DNA of 64,000 bases from Ptiloglossa arizonensis (lineage: Eukaryota; Arthropoda; Insecta; Hymenoptera; Colletidae). Under the pieces are notes generated by a model, which saw only the letters and a list, made by a program, of their open reading frames with translations, ran no database searches and was not told where the DNA came from. Position 1 is the stretch's first letter, and each line of letters begins with the position of its first letter. Shown here one piece after another: positions 1 to 12,230 of the stretch. A program made the position numbers and the translations under genes. The DNA lies in contig NW_027478399.1 of assembly GCF_051014685.1 (NCBI RefSeq), forward strand, positions 558,001 through 622,000, given 5' to 3'.

Positions 1-381
1 AGCGAAAATTTTGATGGTTTCTCACCCATTCCCTAACTTCAAACTCCCATATCTCGCGAACGGATTGAAGAACTCGAGAAATGCCTGTTGCATCTGAAAG
101 CAGAAGCACGCCCGATTACAACTGTATGTGTATTTTTGGCTTGGGCCATTGTAGTTATTGTTTTCGAGTACCAGACTTGGGAAAATTTTGATGGTCTCTC
201 AACCATTCCGTCACTTCTAACTCTTATATCTCGCGAACGCATTGACGAACTCGAGAAATTCCTATTGTATCTGAAAGCAGAAACTCGCCCGATTTCAACG
301 GTATGTGTATTTTTCCCCTAGGCCTTTGTAGTTATTGGTTTCGGGAATCAGACTTGCGAAAATTTTGATGGTTTCTCCACC

Positions 382-1089
382 ATTCCTTAACTTCAAACTC
401 CCATATCTCGCGAACGAATTGACGAACTCGAGAAATTCCTATTGCATCTGAGAGCAGAAACTCGCCCGATTACAACGGTATGTGTATTTTTGCCCTAGGC
501 CTCTGTAGTTATTGGTTTCGAGTATCAGACATGCGAAAATTTTGATGGTTTCTCAACCGTTCCTTAAATTCAAACTCCCATATCTCGCGAACGGATTGAC
601 GAACTCGAGAAATTCCTGTTGCATCTGAAAATAGAAAATCGCCCGATTACAAGGGTATGTGTATTTTTCCCCTAGGACTTTGTAGTTATAGGTTTCGGGA
701 ATCAGACTTGCGAAAATTTTGATTGTTGCACAACCATTCCTTAACTTCAAACTCCCATATCTCGCGAACGAATTGACGAACTCGAGAAATTCCTATTGCA
801 TCTGAAAGCAGAAACTCGTCCGATTACAACGGTATGTGTATTTTTGCCCTAGGCCTCTGTAGTTATTGGTTTCGAGTATCAGACATGCGAAAATTTTGAT
901 GGTTTCTCAACCGTTCCTTAAATTCAAACTCCCATATCTCGCGAACGGATTGACGAACTCGAGAAATTCCTGTTGCATCTGAAAGTAGAAACTCGCCCGA
1001 TTACAAGGGTATTTGTATTTTTCCCCTAGGACTTTGTGGTTATAGGTTTCGGGAATCAGACTTGCGAAAATTTTGATGGTTGCACAACC
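382..1089. repeat. 354-bp dimer repeat, two copies (left edge)
   Basis: Two monomers alternate: one with GGCCTCTGTAG and CAGACATGCG, the other with CCGTTCCTTAAATTC, ACAAGGGTATG and CCTAGGACTTTG. The CGTTCC marker is at 558 and 912, exactly 354 bp apart. The variant GGTTGCACAACC follows in both copies (about 723-734 and 1077-1088). It removes the only stop of one reverse frame, creating spurious open frames here. The same dimer reappears at the far right of the window. Confidence 0.8.
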
Positions 1090-1702
1090 ATTCCTTAACT
1101 TCAAACTCCCATATCTCGCGAACGAATTGACGAACTCGACAAATTCTTCTTGCACCTGAAAGCAGAAACTCGCCCGACTACAGCGGTGTGTGTATTTTTG
1201 CTCTAGGCCATAGTACTTATTGGTTTCGAGTTTCAGACTTGCGAAAATTTTGATGGTTTCTCAACCATTCCTTAATTTCAAACTCCCATATCTCGCGAAC
1301 CGGTTGACGAACTCGAGAAATTCCTGTTGCATCTGAAAGTAGAAACTCGCCCCATTACAATGGAGTGTGTACTTTCCCCCTAGGCCATTCCAGTTATTGG
1401 TTTCGAGTATCAGACCAGCGAAATTTTTGATGGTTACTCAACCATTCCTTAACTTCAAACTCCCATATCTCGCGAACGGATTGACGAACACGAGAAATTC
1501 CTATAGCATCTGACAGCAGAAACTCGCCCGATTTCAACGGTATGTGAACTTTTCCCCTAGGCCATTCCTGTTATTGGTTTCGAGTATCAGACCAGCGAAA
1601 ATTTTGATGGTTTCTCACCCATTCCCTAACTTCAAACTCCCATATCTCGCGAACGGATTGACGAACTCCAGAAATTCCTGTTGCATCTGAAAGCAGAAAG
1701 TC

Positions 1703-1719
1703 GCCCGATTACAACGATA
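1703..1719 (-). other. Best CENP-B-box-like site (8 of 9 key bases)
   Basis: Read on the minus strand, m109-125 of many monomers resembles the mammalian CENP-B box pattern NTTCGNNNNANNCGGGN. Type A and C units ending CGGT match 7 of the 9 essential bases (ACCG in place of TTCG). In this monomer the + strand reads CCCGATTACAACGAT, giving ATCG and raising the match to 8 of 9. The box definition is established for mammals. Relevance here is unknown, and one site in 361 units may be chance. Confidence 0.25.
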
Positions 1720-2289
1720 TGTGTATTTTTGCCCTAGGCCATAGTAGTTATTGGTTTCGAGTATCAGACATGCGAATATTTTGATGGTTTCTCAACCATT
1801 CCTCAACTTCAAACTCCCATATCTCGCGAACGGATTGACGAGCACGAGAAATTCCTATTGCATCTGGAAGCAGAAACTCGCCCGATTTCAACGGTATGCG
1901 TACTTTTCCCCTAGGCCTTTGTAGTTATTGGTTACGGGAATCAGACTTGCGAAAATTTTGATGGTTTCTCAACCATTCCTTAACATCAAACTCCCATATC
2001 TCGCGAACGGATTGACGAACTCCAGAAATTCCTGTTGCATCTGAAAGTAGAAACTCGCCCGATTACACTGGTGTGTGTACTTTTCCCCAAGGCCATAGTA
2101 GTTATTGGTTTCGAGTATCAGACTTGCGAAAATTCTGATGATTTCTCAATCATTCCTTAACATCAAACTCCCATATCTCGCGAACGGATTGAAGAACTCG
2201 AGAAATGCCTGTTGCATCTGAAAGCAGAAGCACGCCCGATTACAACTGTATGTGTATTTTTGGCTTGGGCCATTGTAGTTATTGGTTTC

Positions 2290-3997
2290 GAGTATCAGAC
2301 TTGCGAAAATTTTGATGGTTTCTCAACCATTCCTTAACATCAAACTCCCATATCTCGCGAACGGATTGACGAACTCGAGAAATTCCTGTTGCATCTGAAA
2401 GTAGAATCTCGCCCGATTACAACGGTATGTGTATTTTTCCCCTAGGCCTTTGCAGTATTTGGTTTCGGGAATCAGAATTGCGAAAATTTTGATTGTTGCT
2501 CAACCATTCCTTAACTTCAAACTCTCATATCTCGCGAAGGAATTGACGAACTCGAGAAATTCTTGTTGCATCTGAAAGCAGAAACTCGCCCGATTACAAC
2601 GGTATCTGTATTTTTGCCCTAGGCCATAGTAGTTATTGGTTTCGAGTATCAGACTTGCGAAAATTTTGATGGTTTCTCAACCATTCCTTAACTTCATACT
2701 CCCATACCTCGCGAACGGATTGACGAACTCGAGAAATTCCTATTGCATCTGAAAGCAGAAACGCGCCCCATTACAATGGCGTGTGTACTCTTCTCCTAAG
2801 CCATTCCAGTTATGGGTTTCGGGTATCAGACCAGCGAAAATTTTGATGGCTTCTCATCCATTCCTGAACGTCAAACTCCCATATCTCGCGAACGGATTGA
2901 CGAACTCGAGAAACTCCTATTGCATCTGAAAGTAGAAACTCGCCCGATTACAATGGTTTGTGTACTTTTCCCCTAGGCCTCTGTAGTTATTGGTTTCGGG
3001 AATCAGACTTGGGAAAATTTTGATGGTTGCTCAATCATTCCTTAACTTCAAACTCCCGTATCTCGCGAATGAATTGACGAACTCGCGAAATTCTTGTTGC
3101 ATCTGAAAGCAGAAACTCGCCCGATTACAATGGTATGTGTATTTTTCCCCTAGGCCATTGTAGTTATTGGTTTCGAGTATCAGACATGCGAAAATTTTGA
3201 TGGTTTCTCAACAATTCCTTAACTTCAAACTCCCATATCACGCGAACGGATTGACGAACTCGAGAAATTCCTATTGCATCTGAAAGCAGAAACTCGCCCG
3301 ATTACAATGGTATGTGTATTTTTCCCCTAGGCCATTGTAGTTATTGGTTTCGAGTATCAGACCAGCGAAAATTTTGATGGTTTCTCAACCATTCCTTAAC
3401 TTCAAACTCCCATATCTCGCGAACGGTTAGACGAACTCGAGAAATTCCTGTTGCATCTGAAAGTAGAAACTCGCCCGATTACAATGGTGTGTGTACTTTT
3501 ACCCTAGGCCATTCCAGTTATCGGTTTCGAGTATCAGACCAGCGAAATTTTTGATGGTTTCTCAACCATTCCTTAACTTCAAACTCCCATATCTCGCGAA
3601 CGGATTGACGAACACGAGAAATTCCAGTTTCATCTGAAAGTAGAAACTCGCCCGATTACAACGGTATGTGTATTTTTCCCCTAGGCCATTGTTGTTATTG
3701 GTTTCGAGTATCAGATATGCGAAAATTTTGATGGTTTCTCTACCATTCCTTCACTTCAAACTCCCATATCACGCGAACGGTTTCACGAACTCGAGAAATT
3801 GCTATTGCATCTGAAAGCAGAAACTCGCCCGATTACAACGGTATGTGTATTTTTGCCCTAGGCCAAAGTAGTTATTGGTTTCGAGTATCAGACTTGCGAA
3901 AATTTTGATGGTTTCTCAACCGTTCCTTAATTTCAAACTCCCATATCTCGCGAACGGATTGACGAACTCGAGAAATTCCTATTGCATCTGAAAGTAG
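2290..3997. repeat. Diverse monomers of the left outer layer
   Basis: About ten monomers without a clear multi-monomer unit. Features are ATATCACGCGAACGG in place of the usual ATATCTCGCGAACGG (near 3229 and 3763), GCAGTATTTGG near 2452, and two adjacent units at about 3100-3370 sharing ACAATGGTATGTG with GGCCATTGTAG. The ATATCACGCG variant recurs at 4.3, 59.5 and 62.5 kb but I did not see it in the middle of the window. Confidence 0.7.
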
Positions 3998-5413
3998 AAA
4001 CTCGCACGTTTACAACGGCATGTGTATTTTTCCCCTAGGCCTTTGTAGTTATTGGTTTCGGGAATCAGACCAGCGAAAATTTTGATGGTTTCTCAACCAT
4101 TCCTTAACTTCAAACTCCCATATCTCGCGAACGGATTGACGAACACGAGAAATTCCTGTTTCACCTGAAAGTAGAAACTCGCCCGATTACAACGGTATGT
4201 GTATTTTTCACCTAGGCCATTGTTGTTATTGGTTTCGAGTATCAGATATGCGAAAATTTTGATGGTTTCTCAACCATTCCTTCACTTCAAACTCCCATAT
4301 CACGCGAACGGATTGACGGACTCGAGAAATTCCTATTGCATCTGAAAGCAGAAACTCGCCCGATTACAACGGTATGCGTATTTTTGCCCTAGGTCAAAGT
4401 AGTTATTGGTTTCGAGTATCAGACTTGCGAAAATTTTGATGGTTTCTCAACCATTCCTTAACTTCAAAGTCCCATATCTCGCGAACGGATTGACGAACTC
4501 GAGAAATTCCTGTTGCATCTGAAAGTAGAAGCTCGCCCGATTACAGCTGTATGTGTATTTTTGCCCTAGGCCATAGTAGTTATTGGTATCGAGTATCAGA
4601 GTTGCGAAAATTTTGATGGTTTCTCAACCATTCCTTATCTTCAAACTCCCATATCTCGCGAACGGATTGACGAACTCGAGAAATTCCTGTTGCATCTGAA
4701 AGTAGAAACTCGCACGTTTACAACGGCATGTGTATTTTTCCCCTAGGCCTTTGTAGTTATTGGTTTCGGGAATCAGACCAGCGAAAATTTTGATGGTTTC
4801 TCAACCATTCCTTAACTTCAAACTCCCATATCTCGCGAACGGATTGACGAACACGAGAAATTCCTGTTTCACCTGAAAGTAGAAACTCGCCCGATTACAA
4901 CGGTATGTGTATTTTTCACCTAGCCCATTGTTGTTATTGGTTTCGAGTATCTGAGTTGCGAAAATTTTGATGGTTTCTCAACCATTCCTTAATTTCAAAC
5001 TCCCATATCTCGCGAACGGATTGACGAACTCGAGAAATTCCTGTTGCATCTGAAAGTAGAAACTCGCACGATTACAACGGCATGTGTATTTTTCCCCTAG
5101 GCCTTTGTAGTTATTGGTTTCGGGAATCAGACCAGCGAAAATTTTGATGGTTTCTCAACCATTCCTTATCTTCAAAGTCCCATATCTCGCGAACGGATTG
5201 ACGAACTCGAGAAATTCCTGTTGCATCTGAAAGTAGAAGCTCGCCCGATTACAGCTGTATGTGTATTTTTGCCCTAGGCCATAGTAGTTATTGGTATCGA
5301 GTATCAGAGTTGCGAAAATTTTGATGGTTTCTCAACCATTCCTTAAATTCTAACTCCCATATCGCGCGAACGGATTGATGAACTCGAGAAATTCCTGCTG
5401 CATCTGAAAGTAG
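3998..5413. repeat. 708-bp tetramer higher-order repeat, two copies
   Basis: Four consecutive monomers are repeated with exact 708-bp (4 x 177) offsets. CGCACGTTTA is at 4003 and 4711, GGAATCAGACCAGCG at 4061 and 4769, CAAAGTCCC at 4465 and 5173, and GGTATCGAG at 4585 and 5293. The unit also carries GTTTCACCTG and TTTTTCACCTAG. Boundaries are placed by first and last shared markers and could shift by part of a monomer. Confidence 0.8.
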
Positions 5414-5842
5414 AAACTCGCCCGATTACAATGGTGTGTGTACTTTTCCCCTAGGCCATTCCAGTTATTGGTTTCGAGTATCAGACCAGCGAAATTTTTG
5501 ATCGTTTCTCAACCACTCCTTAACTTCAAACTCCCATATCTCTCGAACGGATTGACGAACTCGAGAAATTCCTGTTGCATCTGAAAGTAGAAACTCGCCC
5601 GATTACAGCGGTGTGTGTATTTTTGCCCTAGGCCATAGTAGTTATTGGTTTCGAGTATCAGACTTGCGAAAATTTTGATGGTTTCTCAACCATTCCTTAA
5701 ATTCTAACTCCCATATCTCGCGAACGGATTGATGAACTCGAGAAATTCCTGTTGCCTCTGAAAGTAGAAACTCGCCCGATTACAATGGTTTGTGTACTTT
5801 TCCCCTAGGCCATTCCAGTTATTGGTTTCGAGTATCAGACCA

Positions 5843-6554
5843 GCGAAAATTTTGATGGTTTCTCAACCATTCCTTAACATCAAACTTCCATATCTCGCGA
5901 ACGAACTGGACGAACTCGAGAAATTCTTCTTGCATCTGAAAGCAGAAACTCGCCCGATTACAGCGGTGTGTGTATTTTTGCCCTAGGCCATAGTAGTTAT
6001 TGGTTTCGAGTACCAGACTTGCGAAAATTTTGATGGTTTCTCAACCATTCCTTAATTTCAAACTTCCATATCTCGCGAACGAACTGGACGAACTCGAGAA
6101 ATTCTTGTTGCATCTGAAAGCAGAAACTCGCCCGATTACAGCGGTGTGTGTATTTTTGCCCTAGGCCATAGTAGTTATTGGTTTCGAGTATCAGACCAGC
6201 GAAAATTTTGATGGTTTCTCAACCATTCCTTAACATCAAACTTCCATATCTCGCGAACGAACTGGACGAACTCGAGAAATTCTTTTTGCATCTGAAAGTA
6301 GAAACTCGCACGATTACAACGGCATGTGTATTTTTCCTCTAGGCCTTTGTAGTTATTGGTTTCGGGAATCAGACTTGCGAAAATTTTGATGGTTTCTCAA
6401 CCATGCCTTAACATCAAACTTCCATATCTCGCGAACGAACTGGACGAACTCGAGAAATTCTTGTTGCATCTGAAAGTAGAAACACGCCCGATTACAGTGG
6501 TGTGTGTACTTTTCCCCTAGGCCATTCCAGTTATTGGATTCGAGTATCAGACCA
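5843..6554. repeat. Run of four 178-bp monomers
   Basis: Monomers starting at 5843, 6021, 6199 and 6377 are each 178 bp. All share an inserted base in ACGAACTGGACGAACTCG where the consensus has ACGGATTGACGAACTCG. The marker lies at 5901, 6079, 6257 and 6435. The last third of the four units differs (types C, B, A and B), so the shared 5' variant has been spread by duplication or conversion while the 3' part was exchanged. The next unit, at 6555, has lost one base (TTTTGTGG). Confidence 0.85.
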
Positions 6555-9500
6555 GCGAAAATTTTGTGGTTTCTCAACCATTCCTTAACTTCAAAGACCC
6601 ATATCTCGCGAACGGATTGACGAACTCGAGAAATTCCTGTTGCATCTGAAAGTACAAAATCGCCCGATTACAGCGGTGTGTGTATTTTTGCCCTAGGCCA
6701 TAGTAGTTATTGGTATCGAGTATCAGAGTTGCGAAAATTTTGATGGTTTCTCAACCATTCCTTAATTTCAAACTCCCATATCTCGCGAACGGATTGACGA
6801 TCTCGAGAAATTCCTGTTGCATTTGAAAGTAGAAACACGCCCGATTGCAATGGTGTGTGATCTTTTCCCCTAGGCCATTCCAGTTATTGGTTTCGAGTAT
6901 CAGACCAGCGAAAATTTTGATGGTTTCTCAACCATTCCTTAACCTCAAAGTCCCATACCTCGCGAACGGATTGACGAACTCGAGAAATTCCTGTTGCATC
7001 TGAAAGTAGAAGCTCGCCCGCATACAGCGGTATGTGTATTTTTGCCCTAAGCCATAGTAGTTATTGGTATCGAGTATCAGAGTTGCGAAAATTTTGATGG
7101 TTTCTCAACCGTTCCTTAATTTCAAACTACCATATCTCGCGAACGGATTGACGATCTCGAGAAATTCCTGTTGCATCTGAAAGTAGAAACTCGCCCGACT
7201 ACAATGGTGTGTGTACTTTTCCCCTAGGCCATTCCCGTTATTGGTTTCGAGTATCAGACCAGCGAAATTTTTGATGGTTTCTCAACCATTCCTTAACTTC
7301 AAACTCCCATATCTCGCGAATGGATTGACGAACTCGAGAAATTCCTGTTGCATCTGAAAGTACAAAATCGCCCGATTACAGCGGTGTGTGTATTTTTGCC
7401 CTAGGCCATAGTAGTTATTGGTTTCGAGTATCAGGGTTGCGAAAATTTTGATGGTTTCTCAACCATTCCTTAACTTCGAACACCCATATCTCGCGAACGG
7501 ATTCACGAACTCGAGAAATTCCTGTTGCATCTGAAAGTAGAAACTCGCACGATTACAACGGCATGTGTATTTTTCCCCTAGGCCTTTGTAGTTATTGGTT
7601 TCGGGAATCAGACTTGCGAAAATTTTGATGGTTTCTCAACCATTCCTTCATTTCTAACTCCCATATCTCGCGAACGGATTGACGATCTCGAGAAATTCCT
7701 GTTGCATCTGAAAGTAGAAACACGCCTGATTACAGTGGTGTGTGTACTTTACCCCTAGGCCATTCCAGTTATTGGTTTCGAGTATCAGACCAGCGAAAAT
7801 TTTGATGGTTTCTCAACCATTCCATAACTTCAAACTCCCATATCTCGCGAACGGTTTGACGAACTCGAGAAATTCCTGCTGCATCTGAAAGTAGAAACTC
7901 GCCCGATTACAATGGTGTGTGTACTTTTCCCCTAGGCCATTCCAGTTATTGGTTTCGAGTATCAGACCAGCGAAATTTTTGATGGTTTCTCAACCACTCC
8001 TTAACTTCAAACTCCCATATCTCTCGAACGGATTGACGAACTCGAGAAATTCCTGTTGCATCTGAAAGTACAAAATCGCCCGATTACAGCGGTGTGTGTA
8101 TTTTTGCCCTAGGCCATAGTAGTTATTGGTTTCGAGTATCAGGGTTGCGAAAATTTTGATGGTTTCTCAACCATTCCTTAACTTCGAACACCCATATCTC
8201 GCGAACGGATTCACGAACTCGAGAAATTCCTGTTGCATCTGAAAGTAGAAACTCGCACGATTACAACGGTATGTGTATTTTTCCCCTAGGCCTTTGTAGT
8301 TATTGGTTTCGGGAATCAGACTTGCGAAAATTTTGAAGGTTTCTCAACCATTCCTTCACTTCTAACTCCCATATCTCGCGAACGGATTGACGAACTCGAG
8401 AAATTCCTGTTGCATCTGAAAGTACAAAATCGCCCGATTACAGCGGTGTGTGTATTTTTGCCCTAGGCCATAGTAGTTATTGGTATCGAGTATCAGAGTT
8501 GCGAAAATTTTGATGGTTTCTCAACCATTCCTTAATTTCAAACTCCCATATCTCGCGAACGGATTGACGATCTCGAGAAATGCTGTTGCAGCTGAAAGTA
8601 GAAACACGCCCGATTGCAGTGGTGTATGTACTTTTCCCCTAGGCCATTCCAGTTATTGGTTTCGAGTATCAGACCAGCGAAATTTGTGATGGTTTCTCAA
8701 CCATTCCATAACTTCAAACTCCCATATCTCGCGAACGGATTCACGAACTCGAGAAATTCCTGTTGCATCTGAAAGTAGACACCCGCCCGACTACAGCGGT
8801 GTGTGTATTTTTGCCCTAGACCATACTAGTTATTGGTTTCGTGTATCATGGTTGCGAAAATTTTGATGGTTTCTCAACCATTCCTTAACTTCGAACTCCC
8901 ATATCTCGCGAACGGATAGACGAACTCGAGAAATTCCTGTTGCATCTGAAAGTAGAAACTCGCACGATTACAACGGTATGTGTATTTTTCCCCTAGGCCT
9001 TTGTAGTTATTGGTTTCGGGAATCAGACTTGCGAAAATTTTGATGGTTTCTCAACCATTCCTTCACTTCTAACTCCCATATCTCGCGAACGGATTGACGA
9101 ACTCGAGAAATTCCTGTTGCATCTGAAAGTACAAAATCGCCCGATTACAGCGGTGTGTGTATTTTTGCCCTAGGCCATAGTAGTTATTGGTATCGAGTAT
9201 CAGAGTTGCGAAAATTTTGATGGTTTCTCAACCATTCCGTAATTTCAAACTCCCATATCTCGCGAACGGATTGACGATCTCGAGAAATGCTGTTGCAGCT
9301 GAAAGTAGAAACACGCCCGATTGCAGTGGTGTATGTACTTTTCCCCTAGGCCATTCCAGTTATTGGTTTCGAGTATCAGACCAGCGAAATTTGTGATGGT
9401 TTCTCAACCATTCCTTAACTTCAAACTCCCATATCTCGCGAACGGATTCACGAACTCGAGAAATTCCTGCTGCATCTGAAAGTAGAAACTCGCCCGATTA

Positions 9501-10799
9501 CAATGGTGTGTGTACTTTTCCCCTAGGCCATTCCAGTTATTGGTTTCGAGTATCAGACCAGCGAAATTTTTGATGGTTTCTCAACCACTCCTTAACTTCA
9601 AACTCCCATATCTCTCGAACGGATTGTCGAACTCGAGAAATTCCTGTTGCATCTGAAAGTAGAAACTCGCCCGATTACAGCGGTGTGTGTATTTTTGCCC
9701 TAGGCCATAGCAGTTATTGGTTACGAGTATCATGGTTGCGAAAATTTTGATGGTTTCTCAACCATTCCTTAACTTCGAACTCCCATATCTCGCGAACGGA
9801 TTGACGAACTCGAGAAATTCCTGTTGCATCTGAAAGTACAAAATCGCCCGATTACAGCGGTGTGTGTATTTTTGCCCTAGGCCATAGTAGTTATTGGTAT
9901 CGAGTATCAGAGTTGCGAAAATTTTGATGGTTTCTCAACCATTCCTTAATTTCAAACTCCCATATCTCGCGAACGGATTGAGGATCTCGAGAAATTCCTG
10001 TTGCATTTGAAAGTAGAAACACGCCCGATTGCAGTGGTGTGTGTACTTTTCCCCTGGGCCATTCCAGTTATTGGTTTCGAGTATCAGACCAGCGAAAATT
10101 TTGATGGTTTCTCAACCATTCCTTAACCTCAAAGTCCCATATCTCGCGAACGGATTGACGCACTCGAGAAATTCCTGTTGCATCTGAAAGTAGAAGCTCG
10201 CCCGAATACAGCGGTATGTGTATCTTTGCCCTAGGCCATAGTAGTTATTGGTATCGAGTATCAGAGTTGCGAAAATTTTGATGGTTTCTCAACCATTCCT
10301 TAATATCAAACTCCCATATCTCGCGAACGGATTGACGATCTCGAGAAATGCCTGTTGCAGCTGAAAGTAGAAACACGCCCGATTGCAGTGGTGTGTGTAC
10401 TTTTCCCCTAGGCCATTCCAGTTATTGGTTTCGAGTATCAGACCATCGAAAATTTTGATGCTTTCTCAACCATTCCTTAACCTCAAAGTCCCATATCTCG
10501 CGAACGGATTGACGAACTCGAGAAATTCCTGTTGCATCTGAAAGTAGAAGCTCGCCCGAATACAGCGGTATGTGTACCTTTGCCCTAGGCCATAGTAGTT
10601 ATTGGTATCGAGTATCAGAGTTGCGAAAATTTTGATGGTTTCTCAACCATTCCATAATTTCAAACTCCCATATCTCGCGAACGGATTGACGATCTCGAGA
10701 AATGCCTGTTGCAGCTGAAAGTAGAAACACGCCCGATTGCAGTGGTGTGTGTACTTTTCCCCTAGGCCATTCCAGTTATTGGTTTCGAGTATCAGACCA
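6555..10799. repeat. Dimer/tetramer higher-order repeat domain
   Basis: The rare variant AAAGTACAAAAT recurs with its TACAAAAT at 6653, 7361, 8069, 8423, 9130 and 9837. Spacings are 708, 708, 354, 707 and 707 bp, i.e. 4, 4, 2, 4 and 4 monomers. The linked GGTATCGAGTATCAGAG variant lies at 6712, 7066, 8482, 9189, 9896, 10250 and 10604, also at even multiples. This indicates an ancestral two- or four-monomer unit. Many units here carry GACGATCTCGAG with GAAACACGCCCGATTGCAG. Confidence 0.8.
8147..9560. repeat. 707-bp tetramer in two tandem copies
   Basis: Copies 8147-8853 and 8854-9560 are nearly identical. Both contain the same one-base deletion and substitution, GAGAAATGCTGTTGCAG, which makes the unit 707 rather than 708 bp, and both contain GTGGTGTATGTAC and GCGAAATTTGTGATGG. 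Sharing a private deletion shows that the block was duplicated as a unit after the deletion arose. Confidence 0.85.
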
Positions 10800-10976
10800 G
10801 CGAAATTTGTGATGGTTTCTCAACCATTCCTTAACTTCAAACTCCCATATCTCGCGAACGGATTCACGAACTCGAGAAATTCCTGTTGCATCTGAAAGTA
10901 GACACCCGCCCGACTACAGCGGTGTGTGTATTTTTGCCCTAGGCCATACTAGTTATTGGTTTCGTGTATCATGGTT
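8677..10976. repeat. Marker monomer repeated 12 monomers apart
   Basis: The monomers at 8677-8853 and 10800-10976 share GCGAAATTTGTGATGG, GTAGACACCCGCCCGACTAC, CATACTAG and TTTCGTGTATCATGG. The offset is 2123 bp, which is 12 x 177 minus the one-base deletion near 9288 that lies between them. Confidence 0.8.
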
Positions 10977-12230
10977 GCGAAAATTTTGATGGTTTCTCAA
11001 CCATTCCTTAACTTCGAACTCCCATATCTCGCGAACGAATTGACGAACTCCAGAAATTCCTGTTGCATCGGAAAGTAGAAACTCGCCCCATTACAATGGT
11101 GTGTGTACTTTTCCCCTAGGCCATTCCAGTTATTGGTTTCGAGTATCAGACCAGTGAAATTTTTGATGGTTTCTCAACCATTCCTCAACTTCAAACTCCC
11201 ATATCTCGCGAACGGATTGACGAACTCGAGAAAATCCTGTTGCATCTGAAAGTAGAAACTCGCACGATTACAACGGCATGTGTATTTTTGCCCTAGGCCA
11301 TAGTAGTTATTGGTTTCGAGTATCAGACTTTCGAAAATTTTGATGGTTTCTCAACCGTTCCTTAACTTCAAACTCCCATATCTCGCGAACGGATTCACGA
11401 TCTCGAGAAATTCCTGTTGCATCTGAACGTAGAATCTCGCTCGATTACAACGGCATGTGTATTTTTCCTCTAGGCCTTTGTAGTTATTGGTTTCGGGAAT
11501 CAGACTTGCGAAAATTTTGATGGTTTCTCAACCATTCCTTAACTTCTAACTCCCATATCTCGCGAACGGATTGACGATCTCGAGAAATTCCTGTTGCTTC
11601 TGAAAGTAGAAACACGCCCGATTACAGTGGTGTGTGTACTTTTCCCCTAGGCCATTCCAGTTATTGGTTTCGAGTATCAGACCAGCCAAAATTTTGATGG
11701 TTTCTCAACCATTCCTTAACTTCAAAGTCCCATATCTCGCGAACGGATTGACGAGCTCGAGAAATTCCTGTTGCATCTGAAAGTAGAAACTCGCCCGATT
11801 ACAATGGTGTGTGTACTTTTCCCCTAGGCCATTCCAGTTATTGGTTTCGAGTATCAGACCAGGGAAATTTTTGATGGTTTCTCAACCATTCCTTAACTTC
11901 AAACTCCCATATCTCGCGAACGGATTGACGAACTCGAGAAATTCCTGTTGCATCTGAAAGTAGAAACTCGCCCGATTACAGCGGTGTGTGTATTTTTGCC
12001 CTAGGCCATAGTAGTTATTGGTTTCGAGTATCATGGTTGCGAAAATTTTGATGGTTTCTCAACCATTCCTTAACTTCGAACTCCCATATCTCGCGAACGG
12101 ATTCACGAACTCGAGAAAATCCTGTTGCATCTGAAAGTAGAAACTCGCACGATTACAACGGCATGTGTATTTCTGCCCTAGGCCATAGTAGTTATTGGTT
12201 TCGAGTATCAGACTTGCGAAAATTTTGATG
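10977..12230. repeat. Seven-monomer block, copy 1 of 5
   Basis: The ordered markers are GAATTGACGAACTCCAG with TGCATCGGAAAG, GAGAAAATCCTG, GATTCACGATCTCGAG with TTCCTCTAGG, TTGCTTCTG, CAGCCAAAATTTT with CAAAGTCCC, CAGGGAAATTTTTG, then ATCATGGTTGCG. The same order recurs from 15226, 20702 and 24065, and in shortened form from 28314. Flanking monomers differ between copies, so this block has moved or been retained as a unit. Confidence 0.8.

Larger units (their letters stand above)
43..2289. repeat. Marker monomer segment duplicated 12 monomers apart
   Basis: An unusual segment with GATTGAAGAACTCGAGAAAT, CAGAAGCACGCC and TTTTTGGCTTGGGCC occurs at about 43-165 and again at about 2167-2289. The offset is exactly 2124 bp = 12 x 177. 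I saw these variants nowhere else in the window. The two flanks differ, so only this segment has kept a clear common ancestry. Between them lie mixed type A, B and C monomers, several with the variants CTATTGCATCTGAAAGCAG and CCGATTTCAACGG. Confidence 0.75.

Noticed and set aside
907..1155. Minus-strand open frames of 60-82 codons, recurring at 61606, 63376, 63730 and elsewhere
   Set aside because: 177 is divisible by 3, so frames return in phase and produce similar peptides with a 59-residue period. One reverse frame has only one consensus stop (m21-23), and the GGTTGCACAACC variant removes it. No start context, length or codon signal supports a gene.
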